A stretch of 64,000 nt of DNA, from positions 5,287,996 through 5,351,995 of the forward strand of contig JAHSVC010000031.1 in assembly GCA_021397845.1 (NCBI GenBank), written 5' to 3'. Every line of letters begins with the position of its first letter. The stretch's first letter is position 1. The position numbers and the translations under genes are program-made. The notes below the pieces were generated by a model. The model had not been told where the DNA came from. It did no database searches and saw only the letters and a list, made by a program, of their open reading frames with translations. The stretch comes from Areca catechu (lineage: Eukaryota; Streptophyta; Magnoliopsida; Arecales; Arecaceae). Below are positions 46,619 to 57,510 of this stretch, piece by piece.

Positions 46619-48200
46619 TCACCTAGCTCCAAGCCACACCTCGGAATCAAATCTCTGAAGTGCATCCATATAAGTGATCGAATCCTCATCATTCTCGTCG
46701 AGCTTAATGGGATCACTATCCTGGACCAAGAAACCATAATATCTACCCGGCTGACATGGTACTCTACCTGATCTCCTATTTATGGGTTCCGAGTGTGATA
46801 CAATCATAGCCAGTTCTATGATGTCCTTAGAGTGTGCAGGTTCTTCTTCTACTGGTTGAACTTCACCAAGTTCAATCTTAGAGGCTACAGTTCCTTCTCC
46901 AAGGAACTCCTTTTCCAAAAAGATAGCTCTAAGAGCAATAAACACTTTCTGTTCATCCTCCAAGTAGATGAAATAACCTTTTGTTTCCTTAGAGAACCCA
47001 ATAAACAAGCATCGATCGGATCTAGGACCAAGTTTATCTGAGTCTAAATGCTTTACATAAGCCAGACAACCCCAGACCCGAAGGTGTGAAATTGAGGGCT
47101 TATGTCCAGTCTATAACTCATATGGAGTGGAGACAACAGACTTACTCGGAACATCATTTAGCAAGTAACAAGCTATCTCAAGTGCATATCCCCAGAAGGA
47201 TAGCTGCAATGTTGCAAAGACCATCATGGATCAAACCATGTCCAACAAGGTTCGATTCCTCCTTTCGTACACACCATTCAACTAGGGTGTTCCTAGAGGA
47301 GTCCACTGAGAGAGAATCCCATTCTCCTCAAGATATGTTATGAACTCACCAGATAGGTATTCACTGCCTTGATCAGATCCAAGGATTTTAATACTCTTTC
47401 CAGTTTGTTTCTCCACCTCATTACGATATCATTTGAACATTTCAAATGACTCAGATTTATGTCTCATCAAAAAGACATAACCATTCTTGGAAAGGTTGTC
47501 TGTAAATGTAAGGAAATATATATATCCACCTCTGGCACTAACTATCATGGATCCGCATACATCAGTATGTACGAGACTTGGAAGTTATGTAGCTCATTTA
47601 CCTTTTCCAGTAAAAGGTGACTTGGTCATTTTACCAAGCAAACAGGATTCACAAGTGGACAGTGAGTCAAAATCACTGACCTCGAGGAGGCCTTCTCCTC
47701 GCAACTTGTTTATCCTATTATGGTTAACATGACCTAGCCTACAGTGCCATAGATACAAGTCACTGACATTTTCTATCCTTAGGCATTTGTTAGACATGTA
47801 CATTACGTTAACAAACCATGACAAAACATAAATACCATTATTTAACTTAGCTTTCATTATCACAGAGTTATTCACAATAACTTGGCAAAAATCTCCTTTT
47901 ATTGAAAGTTCATAACCATAATTGGACAATACGCCTATAGAAATAATGCTCATAATAAAACTAGGATAATAATGACAGTCGACTAATTCGATAGTACTAG
48001 ACTCAAAAATACGACTCGGAACTCCGACCGCCAGTACTGGAACACGATTTCCATTTTCGATGCTCAGGAACTGCTCCCCATCCTCGAATCTCTTGCTAAC
48101 TTGCAGTCCCTGCAATGAATTACAAATATGAATAGGACTACCAGTATCCAATACCCAGTTAGCAGTGTCACAAATAGAGAAATTACAAGATTTTATCATA
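46619..48200 (-). pseudogene. Copia C protease and integrase
   Basis: The frame 48199-47594 starts with the protease motif WVLDTGSPIHICN and ends in the HHCC part (LYLWHCRLGHVNHNRINKL, then CESCLLGK). The integrase core follows in a frame with scattered stops: HTDVCG, FTDNLSKNGYVFLM, GSDQGSEYLSGEF, NGVYERRNRTLLD. The frame 47008-46619 holds the C-terminal part (MFIGFSKETKGYFIY). D, D and E catalytic positions look present apart from the stops. Confidence 0.85.
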
Positions 48201-48244
48201 TAAATACCTTGTCCAACACCCTGTTGCTTTCCCTTCCTTAGTCT

Positions 48245-49070
48245 GTTTGGGTCTAAGGATGCCTGATAAAGAGGACAGTTTCTCTTCCAGTGTCCTTACT
48301 TTTTACAATAGAAGCACTCTGCACCGGCTTGATCAACTTTCACTTTCTTGGCCTGACTTGGGCCAGGAGCACTCTGCACCTTCTTTCCCTTACCTTTCTT
48401 CTTCCCTTTCTTAAAGGGATGACGATCTCTAAAACCTCCCACTAAATTCACCACCCCCTTATTCTGTTGGTGGTCCTTCTCGTAAGTCTGCAGCAACCCC
48501 ATCAAACCATGGTAATTGACTGCAGGCTTATTCATTCTATAATGATCAAGAAAGTCAAGATAGGAGGAGGGTAGAGAATTCAGGATCGCATCCTTATCGA
48601 GTTGCTCATGCAAGGGACATCCGAGCTTGCTCAATCGTTTGATCATCTCGATCATATACATTACATGATCAGTGACTGAACCACTATTCCGTGTTTTGGT
48701 ATTGTAGATGGTACAAGATACTTTGTATCACTCCATATCGTCTGCCATGCCGAAAGATTCCTTCAACTGTTAAAGGATCTCATCTGGCTGGGCCTCCTCG
48801 AATTTGTGACTGAACTCATTGTTCATCGTCGCCAACATTATGCATCGAACAGTAGTCTGATCAGAAACCCACTTCAAATAAGTGTCCCTGACTGAACTCT
48901 GAGCAATGGCAGGAGGAATTTTGGGTGCTAGATCCGTTATCACATAAAGGATCCGCTCGTGCTCCAGGACTATCCTCAATTTTCGATACCAGCTATCAAA
49001 ATTGGGACATTTTAACTTCTCACTATCAAGAAGTGACCGAAGCGAAAGGTTCGAAGATATCTGAAAGGAA
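48245..49070 (-). pseudogene. Copia C gag
   Basis: Frames 48979-48770 and 48661-48296 carry the copia gag (DSWYRKLRIVLEHERILYVI, then LNSLPSSYLDFLDHYRMNKP) and a basic tail, then the knuckle CFYCKK, a stop, and GHWKRNC at about 48262-48304. The CCHC spacing is right, so one stop codon is the only damage to the knuckle. The start is uncertain: no good ATG is seen upstream of FQISSNLSL near 49065. Confidence 0.75.
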
Positions 49071-50660
49071 AATTAAGACGAAATTAGTATATGAATTAAT
49101 CAATTAAACCAAAAGACTTGGACTTTAGTCTAAAGGTCCCTCCCACTAATTTTTCAAATTGGGAGCCTCTAACTCCAATCCATTAAATCATTATTTCATA
49201 GTGGGTACTGAAATCCAATAGACCACGTATGAGCCTGACTTTGGCCGGCTCACCCATACGCGCCTAAAGGTAGGTTCTCTAACCAATTGCTTCCCTAAGC
49301 AACTTCCAGTAATAAATTTTGCCCCATAGAACCCCTAATCGGCCTTCGGGCCTCCTATTACGGGTCTTTGGTTAGATCCAACCATTAATATGACAAATTC
49401 GATGCTTCCAGCTAATGAATGACCAAGCCCGGCTTTGGCCGGCCCACCTGATCACCATTAAGAAGGTTGCACTGAACCATCATCTATGGGAGAGTAATCC
49501 CAGTAACCGGATGCACACCCATTCTTTGGAACTGCCGATGTATACCAAGCTAAAGGACTTATTACTAACCCACTTAATGGGAGGCTAAGACACCATCAAC
49601 TCACTGACTTAGTCTTTTTTTAGGACCTAATAATTTTAGAGAATTTTAATTAAATTATGATAGAAGAATAGAGAGAAGAACATGGATCAACCTCCCATTG
49701 ATCAAATCAATTCTCAGGAGGGTTGAATTAAATTCAACACGTTGGTCCATGGGCACCTAAAGATCAGACAAGTGATCAACTTGTATGACATGGGTTAACT
49801 TGAAATAATAAGCTCTTCTAATCAGTTCTGGTTGACCGAATTGGCCAGGTAGGTGAGATCATGGGTGAGTATCCGCTATTAACCATCTTTCCTAGACACC
49901 AACCAAGTTTGCCAAGAAAGAGGTAGCCTCATGCAGCCATGATCAAAATTGCCAAACCTACCTAGACACCAATCGATTTACAGGACTCGATTAGACCAGC
50001 CTAAGAACTCGGGCTTACCACAGAGCCACTAATTAGATCCATTTTAGAAGAATGGACTAACCCATCTAACTATTAGATAGATACAAAAGACAAGGTCCTT
50101 AATCAATATTTGATTGGTTCTCTTAAGTCCAATTCAACTAACCTTAGGTCTAACCCAATAAACGGACCCAATCAGACAGCTAACCCAATTAACTTGAATG
50201 GCTTATTCAAATGACATTAGGTTTCATAAACCCTAATCAGGCTTGTCATTTAATTAATCTTTCAATTCATAATTTTTAGATTATAAGCCAACTTTTAATT
50301 AAAACATTTTTAATTAAATTCATGTAAAACCCTTTTACATCTTTGATGCATCATATCTAATCCTATCATATCAATTTATAATATTGCAAGCCATAAAATT
50401 TTAGACATGCCAATGTATAATCATGTATCAGGATTAAAATATTTTTAATACCATAGGTTTCCTTTAAGGATCCTTCTGAAAAGGCCAACACAGACGAACC
50501 ACCTCATGACATAGAAAATTAGGGGTTTAAAACCCTGATTAATCTCTACGGACACACAGCCATGGTGAAGGTCTCATCTAGGTTCCTAAAAGTAATCCCT
50601 AATCTAAATACAGATCCAAACCAACAATACTGTAATCATGATATGCTACACAGGAACCTT
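49071..50660 (-). other. Copia C long leader
   Basis: About 1.6 kb lies between primer site and gag. No coding frame is supported on either strand. The first half (49140-49620) has several GGCCGGC-type phrases; the second half is AT-rich. Confidence 0.6.
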
Positions 50661-50672
50661 GCTTTGATACCA
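50661..50672 (-). promoter_or_regulatory. Copia C primer-binding site
   Basis: TGGTATCAAAGC on the minus strand, one mismatch from the tRNA-Met site, one base inside the LTR that starts at 50674. Confidence 0.85.
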
Positions 50673-50673
50673 C

Positions 50674-51460
50674 TGAAAGTAAACCGGTGCATTGGATACC
50701 TACCCTAGGCATGCTACACTAAGGAGTAGGTATTGCAAAATTAAAGTTTTTAAGCATGCATATGGAAAAACCTACTCATGCACATGATCTAACATAAACA
50801 TGATGCATGTAACAAATACACAAGCATGTATAGGCAAATGCAATAATTATAAACAATATGATAAAATTTAGATCTAAACATGCAAGATAACAAAATGAAA
50901 TTATATACCTTATAGAGCCTGCTTTTGTTCTGAATTTTGGATCAAAGCACGAAGAAGCCGACTCCCTTCTATAGCAAAACAAAGCAGTCGGTTGAACTCC
51001 TTCAACAGCAAATTAGATCTGGAAGAAGATGTCAACATAAACTCCAGTAGTCTTCAGAACAAATCAACAAACAGAGCTTCAACTTGACCTGTAACAAATA
51101 ATCAACAGCAAGAAAAGGGATCGGTCCAATCTCTCAAGGTGTCCAAATGTCCACCCTTTAGAGTATCCACGTGCGGGGTCTTGCTGATCCAACTCTCGAA
51201 TGGATTCTAGTCCTCTGGAATCAAAGAACAGGTAACGATAATGTGGAGCAGGGAAAACCAAACAGATCTTCGAGGATGGTCTTCTCCAAGACCGCCCTTA
51301 CTCCACCAAGAGCACACAATGGAACACTAAAAAACAAGGAATGATTTCACAGATGCCCTACGAATTTCAGCACTCATAAATTTGTCCCAAAACCTCTCGC
51401 AAGATGGCTATTAATCACTCTCTGCTCATGCCCTATTACTTCCCATCTATCATCTCTCAT
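50674..51460 (-). repeat. Copia C 5' LTR, truncated
   Basis: It begins TGAAAGTAAACC and matches 36837-37620 until ATCTCTCATG, where similarity stops. Roughly the outer two thirds is missing. Confidence 0.85.
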
Positions 51461-51818
51461 GTCCTTTGGAGCTCTTGACATGTGGCATAAAGTGGGGACC
51501 ACTTGTTGAGGTGGAGACATCCATTGGAGCTTTTGACATGTGGCACAAGGTGGGGGTCACTTGATGAGGTGGGTTCTTCTTGTCTTGATGCTTCATGGAC
51601 TCATGGATTGGGCTTGATTTAATTGGACTCAACTCTCAATTGCAGGGTTAACTAAGATATTAAACCAGACCCCAACATGGACTCGAAATTAACTACAAGA
51701 TTATTTGGACTCAAAGAAAAGAAAAATTACAGGACTTCTCTTTTGCTACTCCAACCACAAGGACTCGGACTTGACCTGAATTGGTTGGAGTCTTTTCCTG
51801 ATTCTAGTGCCCACATCA
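51461..51818 (-). mobile_element. Probable gypsy LTR end fragment
   Basis: The block ends TTCTAGTGCCCACATCA, close to the outer LTR end of Y (TTCTGGTGCCCGCACCA). The rest is AT-rich with GGACTC phrases like other gypsy LTRs here. No interior follows it. It may mark the event that removed the end of the copia C LTR. Confidence 0.4.
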
Positions 51819-52140
51819 GCTCATCCATGGAAAGCATGAGCACGACCTCGACCGGGTGCTCGACCTCAGATGCGGGGGCCATCTCGACCAAGGGGCTCGC
51901 CCATGGAAAGCATAAGCAAGACCTCGATTAGGAGCTTGACCCTGAATGTAGGGGCTGTCTTGACCAAGGGGCTCACCCTTGAAAAGCATGAGCACGACCT
52001 CGACCTGGTGCTCAACCCTGAATGCAGGGGCCACCTCGACCAAGGGGCTCACCCTTGGAAAGCATGAGCCCGACCTCGACCAAGCTCTCGACCTCGGATG
52101 CGGGGGCCGCCTCGGCCATGTGTCTCACCCTTGGAACTCC
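51819..52140. repeat. 76-bp tandem array, four units
   Basis: Four GC-rich units start at 51819, 51895, 51971 and 52047, each with AAGCATGAGC-like and ACCTCGACC phrases and GGGGC near the end; a partial fifth unit follows. The period is exactly 76 at every step. As 76 is not a multiple of three, the array is not a protein repeat. Confidence 0.85.
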
Positions 52141-52199
52141 ATGCGGGCATCGCATCAAGGTGGCACTTCCCATCGGTTGGCCGCTAGCTATTGCCGTAA

Positions 52200-53487
52200 T
52201 AGGCTCCATGTTAGCGGTTGTGCCATATCAGAGGGCAAAGGTATTTCATTACTTTTTATTGATAATTTCTCATATTATAATTATATTTTTTTATTATATG
52301 AAAAGTTTAAAGCTTTGAAAGTCTTTAAAGTATACAAAGCTAAAGTAGAAAATCAACTAGATAGAAAAATTAAGATTATGAGATTTAATAGGGTTGGTAA
52401 ATATTATAGTAGATATGATGAATCTGGTCATAATCTTGGACTTTTTGCCAAATTACTTGAATAGTATGGCATTGTAGCACAGTATGATTAGTAATTCCTC
52501 ATTACCCTTGTATTTATGAGAAGAAGCCTTGAAAATCATGTTTTGTGTATCTATATGTTTGGGGTTTCCTATAGAGGCTTGAATATATAACCCATAAGAA
52601 AAGAAATTAGGTTCTAGAATTATTGGTTATCATTTTATTGGATATCTAGAATGGTCAAAGAATTTTAAATTTTATTATCCATCGCATACCACTAAAATTA
52701 TTAAACCTAGAATTGCTAGGTTCGTTAAGGATGATGATAGTAGTGAGAGTAGTAAACCATGTGATATATTATTAGAGAAAATAAGAGAATCTTTTTTCAT
52801 TACAATAATACCTAGAGATGTTCCATATGAAACTACTTATCCTAAGGTTGTGGAACATTAATAGGTAGTTGATACACCACCTCCTGGATAGCTTGTCAAT
52901 GAACCTGACCCAATTAAAAATAATTGCAATAATGATACTAAACCTAGAGTATTATAGAGATTTGCTAGAATTAATAGAATGACTATTCTAAATGATTATA
53001 TTATTTGCTTACAAAAATATGATTATGATATTGGGATTAAGGATGATCCAGTCTCATTTAAAGATATCATGAATAGTGATGATTCTGAACTTTGGTTAGA
53101 TGCCATGAAAGATGAGATGGAATCCATAAGTAAAAATTAAGTTTGGAAACTTGATGAATTACCTAAAAAGTTTAAGCCTATTGGTTATAAGTGAGTTTTT
53201 AAAACCAAACAGGATTCTAAAGATAATATCGAAAGCTATAAGGCTAGACTTGTAGCAAAGGGATCACTTAAAATGAGGGTATCATTCATTTTAAAATATT
53301 TTTCTATTTTTGGAAAGGATTCATTCAAAATCATTATGGCATTAGTAGCTTATTTTGACTTAGAGCTAAACCAAATGAATGTCAAGACTGTATTCTTGAA
53401 TGATGATATACAACAAGAGGTGTATATGAAATAGCCTAAAGGGTTTTTAGTACAAGAAAATAAAAAAATAGTATGTAAATTAAAGAA
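52200..53487 (+). pseudogene. Copia fragment D: integrase end and RT start
   Basis: Plus-strand frames give the integrase core (FIDNFSYYNYIFLLYEKFKA, then KVENQL), then after stops the C-terminal part (GYHFIGYLEWSKNFKFYYPS) and RT start (LWLDAMKDEMESI, NIESYKARLVAKG, ALVAYFDLELNQMNVKTVFL, KIVCKLKKS). There is no gag or LTR. It begins just after the 76-bp array and stops in mid-RT at about 53487, where an opposite-strand copia begins. Confidence 0.8.
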
Positions 53488-55060
53488 ATCCATTGCATCC
53501 ATGACTCTTTATCAAGACTTTCCATGGCTTCCACAAAATTTTCTGGATCTTTATTAATAGATATAAGAGCATATGATATAGTTTCATCCATGCCATATCT
53601 CACCAGCTTCCAAATTGTGCATTGTGGCTTATGCAATGCCACTCCCCTTGCATTATCCTGCAAGGCTCCTATTTGTGGCTCCTCCTGCACCTTCCTTTGA
53701 ACAACTGGTTCTCGTTGCTTCTCCTTTACCCTTGGAGAATCTTTCCTGCCCAACTCCACCTCAACTGAAACTCCATTTCCAGCTGATGTTGATGGCCTAT
53801 CCTCCACCTGTGTAAGGCACTCACTATTGTTCATCTTCATGACTTCACTTCCAATCGCAGTCCCCAGTTTCTCCAAGATTCTTCTTTCATAAAAAATAAC
53901 ATCCCTACTAATCACTGTCCTCTATGATTGAGGATCCCATAGTAGGTAACCTTTGACTCGTGAATACCCTATGAATATTATATTTTTTGACTTAGGATCT
54001 AGCTTGCTTCTTTTAATTGCCTCCACATGTACACAAGCTGGGTAACCAAAGACTTTCAGGTAGCCAAGCTCCACCTTCTTCCCACTACAAGCTTCTTCCG
54101 GAAGTCCTCCATTCAGCTTGAAATGTGGGGACCTATTCACAAGAAAATATGATAGAGTAATAGCATCCCCCAAAAGGTTTTTGGCAGTGATGACTGTATC
54201 CTCATACTCCTTGCCTTCCCAATAGTGTTCGGTTCATCCTTTCCGCAACACCATTCTACTATGGGGTCATTCTTACTGTGTAATGGTGTTTGATCCCATT
54301 TTTCTCACAGTAACTCCTGAACTCATTACTATAGTACTCCCCATCATTATCTGACCGAAGACACTTCACATATCTTCCTGTCTCCTCTACTTCAGCCCTC
54401 CAGGCTTTGAACCGAGCAAATACATCTGATTTTTTTCACATTAAATACACCCACAATTTTCCAGAGAAGTCATCAATGAAGGTAACAAATACCTTGCTCC
54501 ACCCCTGGATGAAACAGGTGCTTGTCCCCATACATCCGAGTGCAACAAATTTAGTGCTCCTTCACTTGGTTTGGTACAAATAGCAAATTTCACCTTATGC
54601 TGTTTATCAAAGATACACGGCTCACACATATCATTTCCATCCTTTTTCAAAGATGGAATGTTCCCTCTTGTGCTTAGCTCTGTGAGCCCTCGGTCACTTA
54701 TATGACCCATCTGATAGTGCCATAGTTTATATGTCAATTGTTCCTCCTGTGCCACTGCAAGCACCTCCGCACTATCATTCACAACCGAACCCTCCATCTT
54801 ATATAGATGTTGCTCAGTTTCTTCCTCTCATTACCACCAAAGCCCCCTTGGTTATTCTTAAACATCCACTACCATATTAGCAACTAAAAGTATAACCCTG
54901 CTCTTCCAAGTAGCCAAAGAGATTAAATTCTTTTTCAACTCTGGTACATGTTTGACATTTGACAGAGTCCTTATCACTCCATCATACATCCTCACCCTAA
55001 TGGTGCCAACTTAAGCCACCATACAAGGATGATTATCACCAAGGCTTACTAATGGGGGAC
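53488..55060 (-). pseudogene. Copia fragment E: protease border, integrase, RT start
   Basis: Minus-strand frames give VGTIRVRMYDGVIRTLSNVK near 54960-55020, the HHCC domain in frame 54797-54441 (YKLWHYQMGHISDRGLTELS, CEPCIFDKQHKVKF, LHSDVWG), the integrase C-terminal part in 54173-53922 (FLVNRSPHFKLNGGLPEEAC, GYLKVFGYPACVHV) and the linker to RT in 53915-53436 (RYGMDETISYALISINKDPE, then EAMESLDKESWMQ). The last residues of that frame come from fragment D. The sequence resembles Tork-type copia elements. It lacks gag, RT core and LTRs. Confidence 0.8.
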
Positions 55061-55076
55061 TAACTAGATGCTAGAA

Positions 55077-55725
55077 TGATGCATGTGATTTTTAGGGTTT
55101 TAAATTATGTTGAGGATTCCCGAAGATAAGAGAGAGTAATTTTAGGGATTCAATAATAATAAGAACTATCAAGCAAGCAAGTAGTCCGTAAGCAATGATA
55201 AAGAGAGGACCCCAGGATTGAGAAACCCCATAGGACTTAGCTCTCAGATCAATACCTACTTAGGAGTCATGGGGCAAACCTCAAAGATCTGAAGCGCCCG
55301 ATGTTGAGGTCACTCACTCTGGCAGATGCGGCCTGGATGATCGAGCCATCAACCCTGTGGATGTGCTGGCTTACTGTTAGAAGATCTCGATGGCAAGGGA
55401 AATTGACTCCGTACTCGTGTCACCTGGAAGACCTGTGAGCATTCAAAGAAGGGTTAGATTTCAATCAAAAGAAAGTAATAGAAGAAGGAAAGAGAGTTGT
55501 TGTGGTGATGGCGGAGTTCTTCTTTACTCGAAGTTGGAGGATGGAGTTGCAGAAGTGATGGTAACTTGAGGCCTCACACCTCTCGACGCCCGAAGGAGAA
55601 GGCGCTCCCTCACGGAGATCGATGTTCCTAGTGAACGAAGGCAACTAAAGAGAAATTGGATCTTAGGAAACTTGGTTTTTTTTCATTCACCAAAGATTAA
55701 CCTTACAAGGGAGGGGGAAAGGTCC
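55077..55725 (-). mobile_element. Truncated gypsy LTR, G3-like
   Basis: It starts TGATGCATGTG and contains phrases of the G3 LTR in the same order (GCGCCCGATG, GCAGATGCGGCCTGGATGAT, ATCGAGCC). It ends at GGGAAAGGTCC, the place just before the TATA box in G3, where a plus-strand LTR begins. Confidence 0.65.
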
Positions 55726-56820
55726 TGGTGTGGGCACCAGGATCTGACAGAGGCTCCTCAACCCTTTGTGGATCTCAGATTAGGGTTCCACTTCTTTGAG
55801 TCCTATAATAAGGCTATAAGCCAAAGTAATTTTATAATTTTGAGTCATGCACCTAGTCTATGTTTGTTTTAGTCTTGTACCTTGACCAATTTGGGTCAAG
55901 TTTAGGTCATGGGTCCTGTATTTATTTTTGGTTCGAGTCTGAGTTTGGTTTAGGCCCAAGCCCAATTGAAGTCAACCTGGATTTCAAGACCAAGTAAAGT
56001 TTCTTGTGGGCCAACCCACCTCTTACACTTGGAGAGATGCCAACCTAGGTGCCACCTCAGCCACCTATGTGGTGCCACATCAGTTGACACTTGGGCATCC
56101 AAGGAAGAAAGCAAGGAGGCGCCCCTCATGCATTCCACACGCCCCCTCCATTCCATTTTCATTTGGGCGACCATGGAAGGAGGAGACATCATCCCCTCTT
56201 CCCTCCCCCACATCATGCCATAATCCATCATCAATGGGATGTTGAAAATTCATGAAGAGACCAAGCCTCAAAGCAAGCCATCTCCCAAGTCTTCTTCCCA
56301 AAGTATTCATACAAGAGAGGAAAGTCAAGGGACACACTCCCCATTCCAAGCCTTCAACTTTGCAACGCCCAAAGCCTCCTCCACCTTGGCCAGCCATGAG
56401 TCACTTCAAATGGGTGTTGAAGAATCAAAGGAAGCACATCCCTTCAAGCAAGCCTCGCTCCCCATTTCCTTCCCAAAATGAACTTGTAAAGAAGGAAGTC
56501 AAGAGGCCAATTCCCCTCTCCAAGCCCTCCCACATGCCACGCCAATCCCCTCCACCATTTGGTCGGCCATGAAGAGCTTTCCCCATCCATGTGTGCACCA
56601 TCCTTTTGGGTTGTAATTTGGGTTCCAAGGTTTGAAATGTTTTGAATTCAAATAGGCCTTGGGTGCCAATTTAGAGGACCCAACCCCTCCATTGTAAAGG
56701 ATATTGATGATGAAATGAAAAAGAGCTTGAGTTTTGTTTCTCCTCCAACCATTATCTCCTAGACTAGGTTTGAGTGAAGCTTCCTTCATCCCTAGGGACG
56801 TCGAGTGGTGTGAGGTGATA
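55726..56820 (+). mobile_element. Truncated gypsy LTR, W-like
   Basis: It starts TGGTGTGGGCACCAGGATC, like W (TGGTGCGGGTACCAGGC), and has CCCTTTGTGGATC where W has CCTTGTGGATC. It reaches GTGGTGTGAGGTG, matching the mid-LTR GGGTGTGAGGCC of W, then similarity ends. ORFs at 55966-56628 are on both strands in GC-rich DNA and show no family. Confidence 0.6.
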
Positions 56821-57401
56821 AATCATGGATTTACATGTTTATTTTAAGTATTTTAGTTAATCAATGGTGCTAACATTCTTTTAATAACCTAATTTAATAA
56901 TTAATTTGGACTTTCTTGCAAAACTAATTATTTTAAAAATATCTTTGAAAAATGTGAAATTAGAGTATGTTCATGAAAAATAAATTTCAAGTCAAAGCAC
57001 CACACACCCATTTAAATGATTAATAAAATATTTAATAATTATAATTAATGATCATAGAATCAGTAAAATTAATAAGTTTGAAACCTGCCAATAGGTAGAG
57101 CTTGATTTATGGAATCCAACGACACAAACGGTACTTAAATTAGGTTTGAAATGAAAAAGTTATGAATTTTTAAAGATTTTTGCACACATTTTGATGTTGC
57201 ACAGTTTTCGAAGCAACCGGTCCATCATGGACCGGCTGCTAGGTTTATTCATCGTAGGTTGGTCAACTGGCAACCATTGCTGCCAGTCCATGGAACAGGG
57301 CGTAGACCACAGCCCTCCAGAGGTGCCGAAACTCGCCAGGAAGCACGCCGGCGGGGTCCCTAGCCGGAGGAGAAGCTCCTGTGGTGGTTTGATGGGCGGT
57401 T
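56821..57401. other. Unassigned non-coding stretch
   Basis: The first 400 bp is AT-rich. From about 57190 it turns GC-rich and carries an inverted repeat CCGGTCCA-TCA-TGGACCGG at 57217-57235. No coding frame of known family is seen. Confidence 0.4.
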
Positions 57402-57510
57402 CCTAGGACCGGATGGCCAGGGGAGTCTACTCCAGGCAGCAAAAGTAAAAAGGAACAAAAAAAAATAATCAAACAAGCAAGAACCCTAGACTGAGCTCTG
57501 ATACCAAAAG
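57402..57510 (-). mobile_element. Leader remnant with primer site outside Y
   Basis: This 109-bp stretch matches 62803-62914, the leader and primer site of Y, but lies outside the 3' LTR. The minus strand reads TGGTATCAGAGC at 57495-57506. It implies another copy joined head to tail, or that the LTR at 57511 once served as a 5' LTR. Confidence 0.8.

Larger units (their letters stand above)
36837..51460 (-). mobile_element. Copia element C, nested host of G3
   Basis: Copia C reads on the minus strand: truncated 5' LTR (50674-51460), tRNA-Met primer site, a long leader, gag with CCHC, protease, integrase, RT with YVDD, RNase H, purine tract, and a 3' LTR (36837-45098) split by G3. The interior pol is the most readable copia pol in the window but has stops in every domain. 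It interrupts V in the protease region. The right end of its 5' LTR is lost at 51460, so no target duplication can be shown. Lineage within copia is not assigned. Confidence 0.85.

Noticed and set aside
51819..52140. Possible CRISPR-like array
   Set aside because: The units are contiguous with no spacers, and the setting is plant nuclear DNA.
56006..56628. Overlapping ORFs on both strands at 55950-56790
   Set aside because: They sit in a truncated W-like LTR, overlap each other on opposite strands and show no domain.
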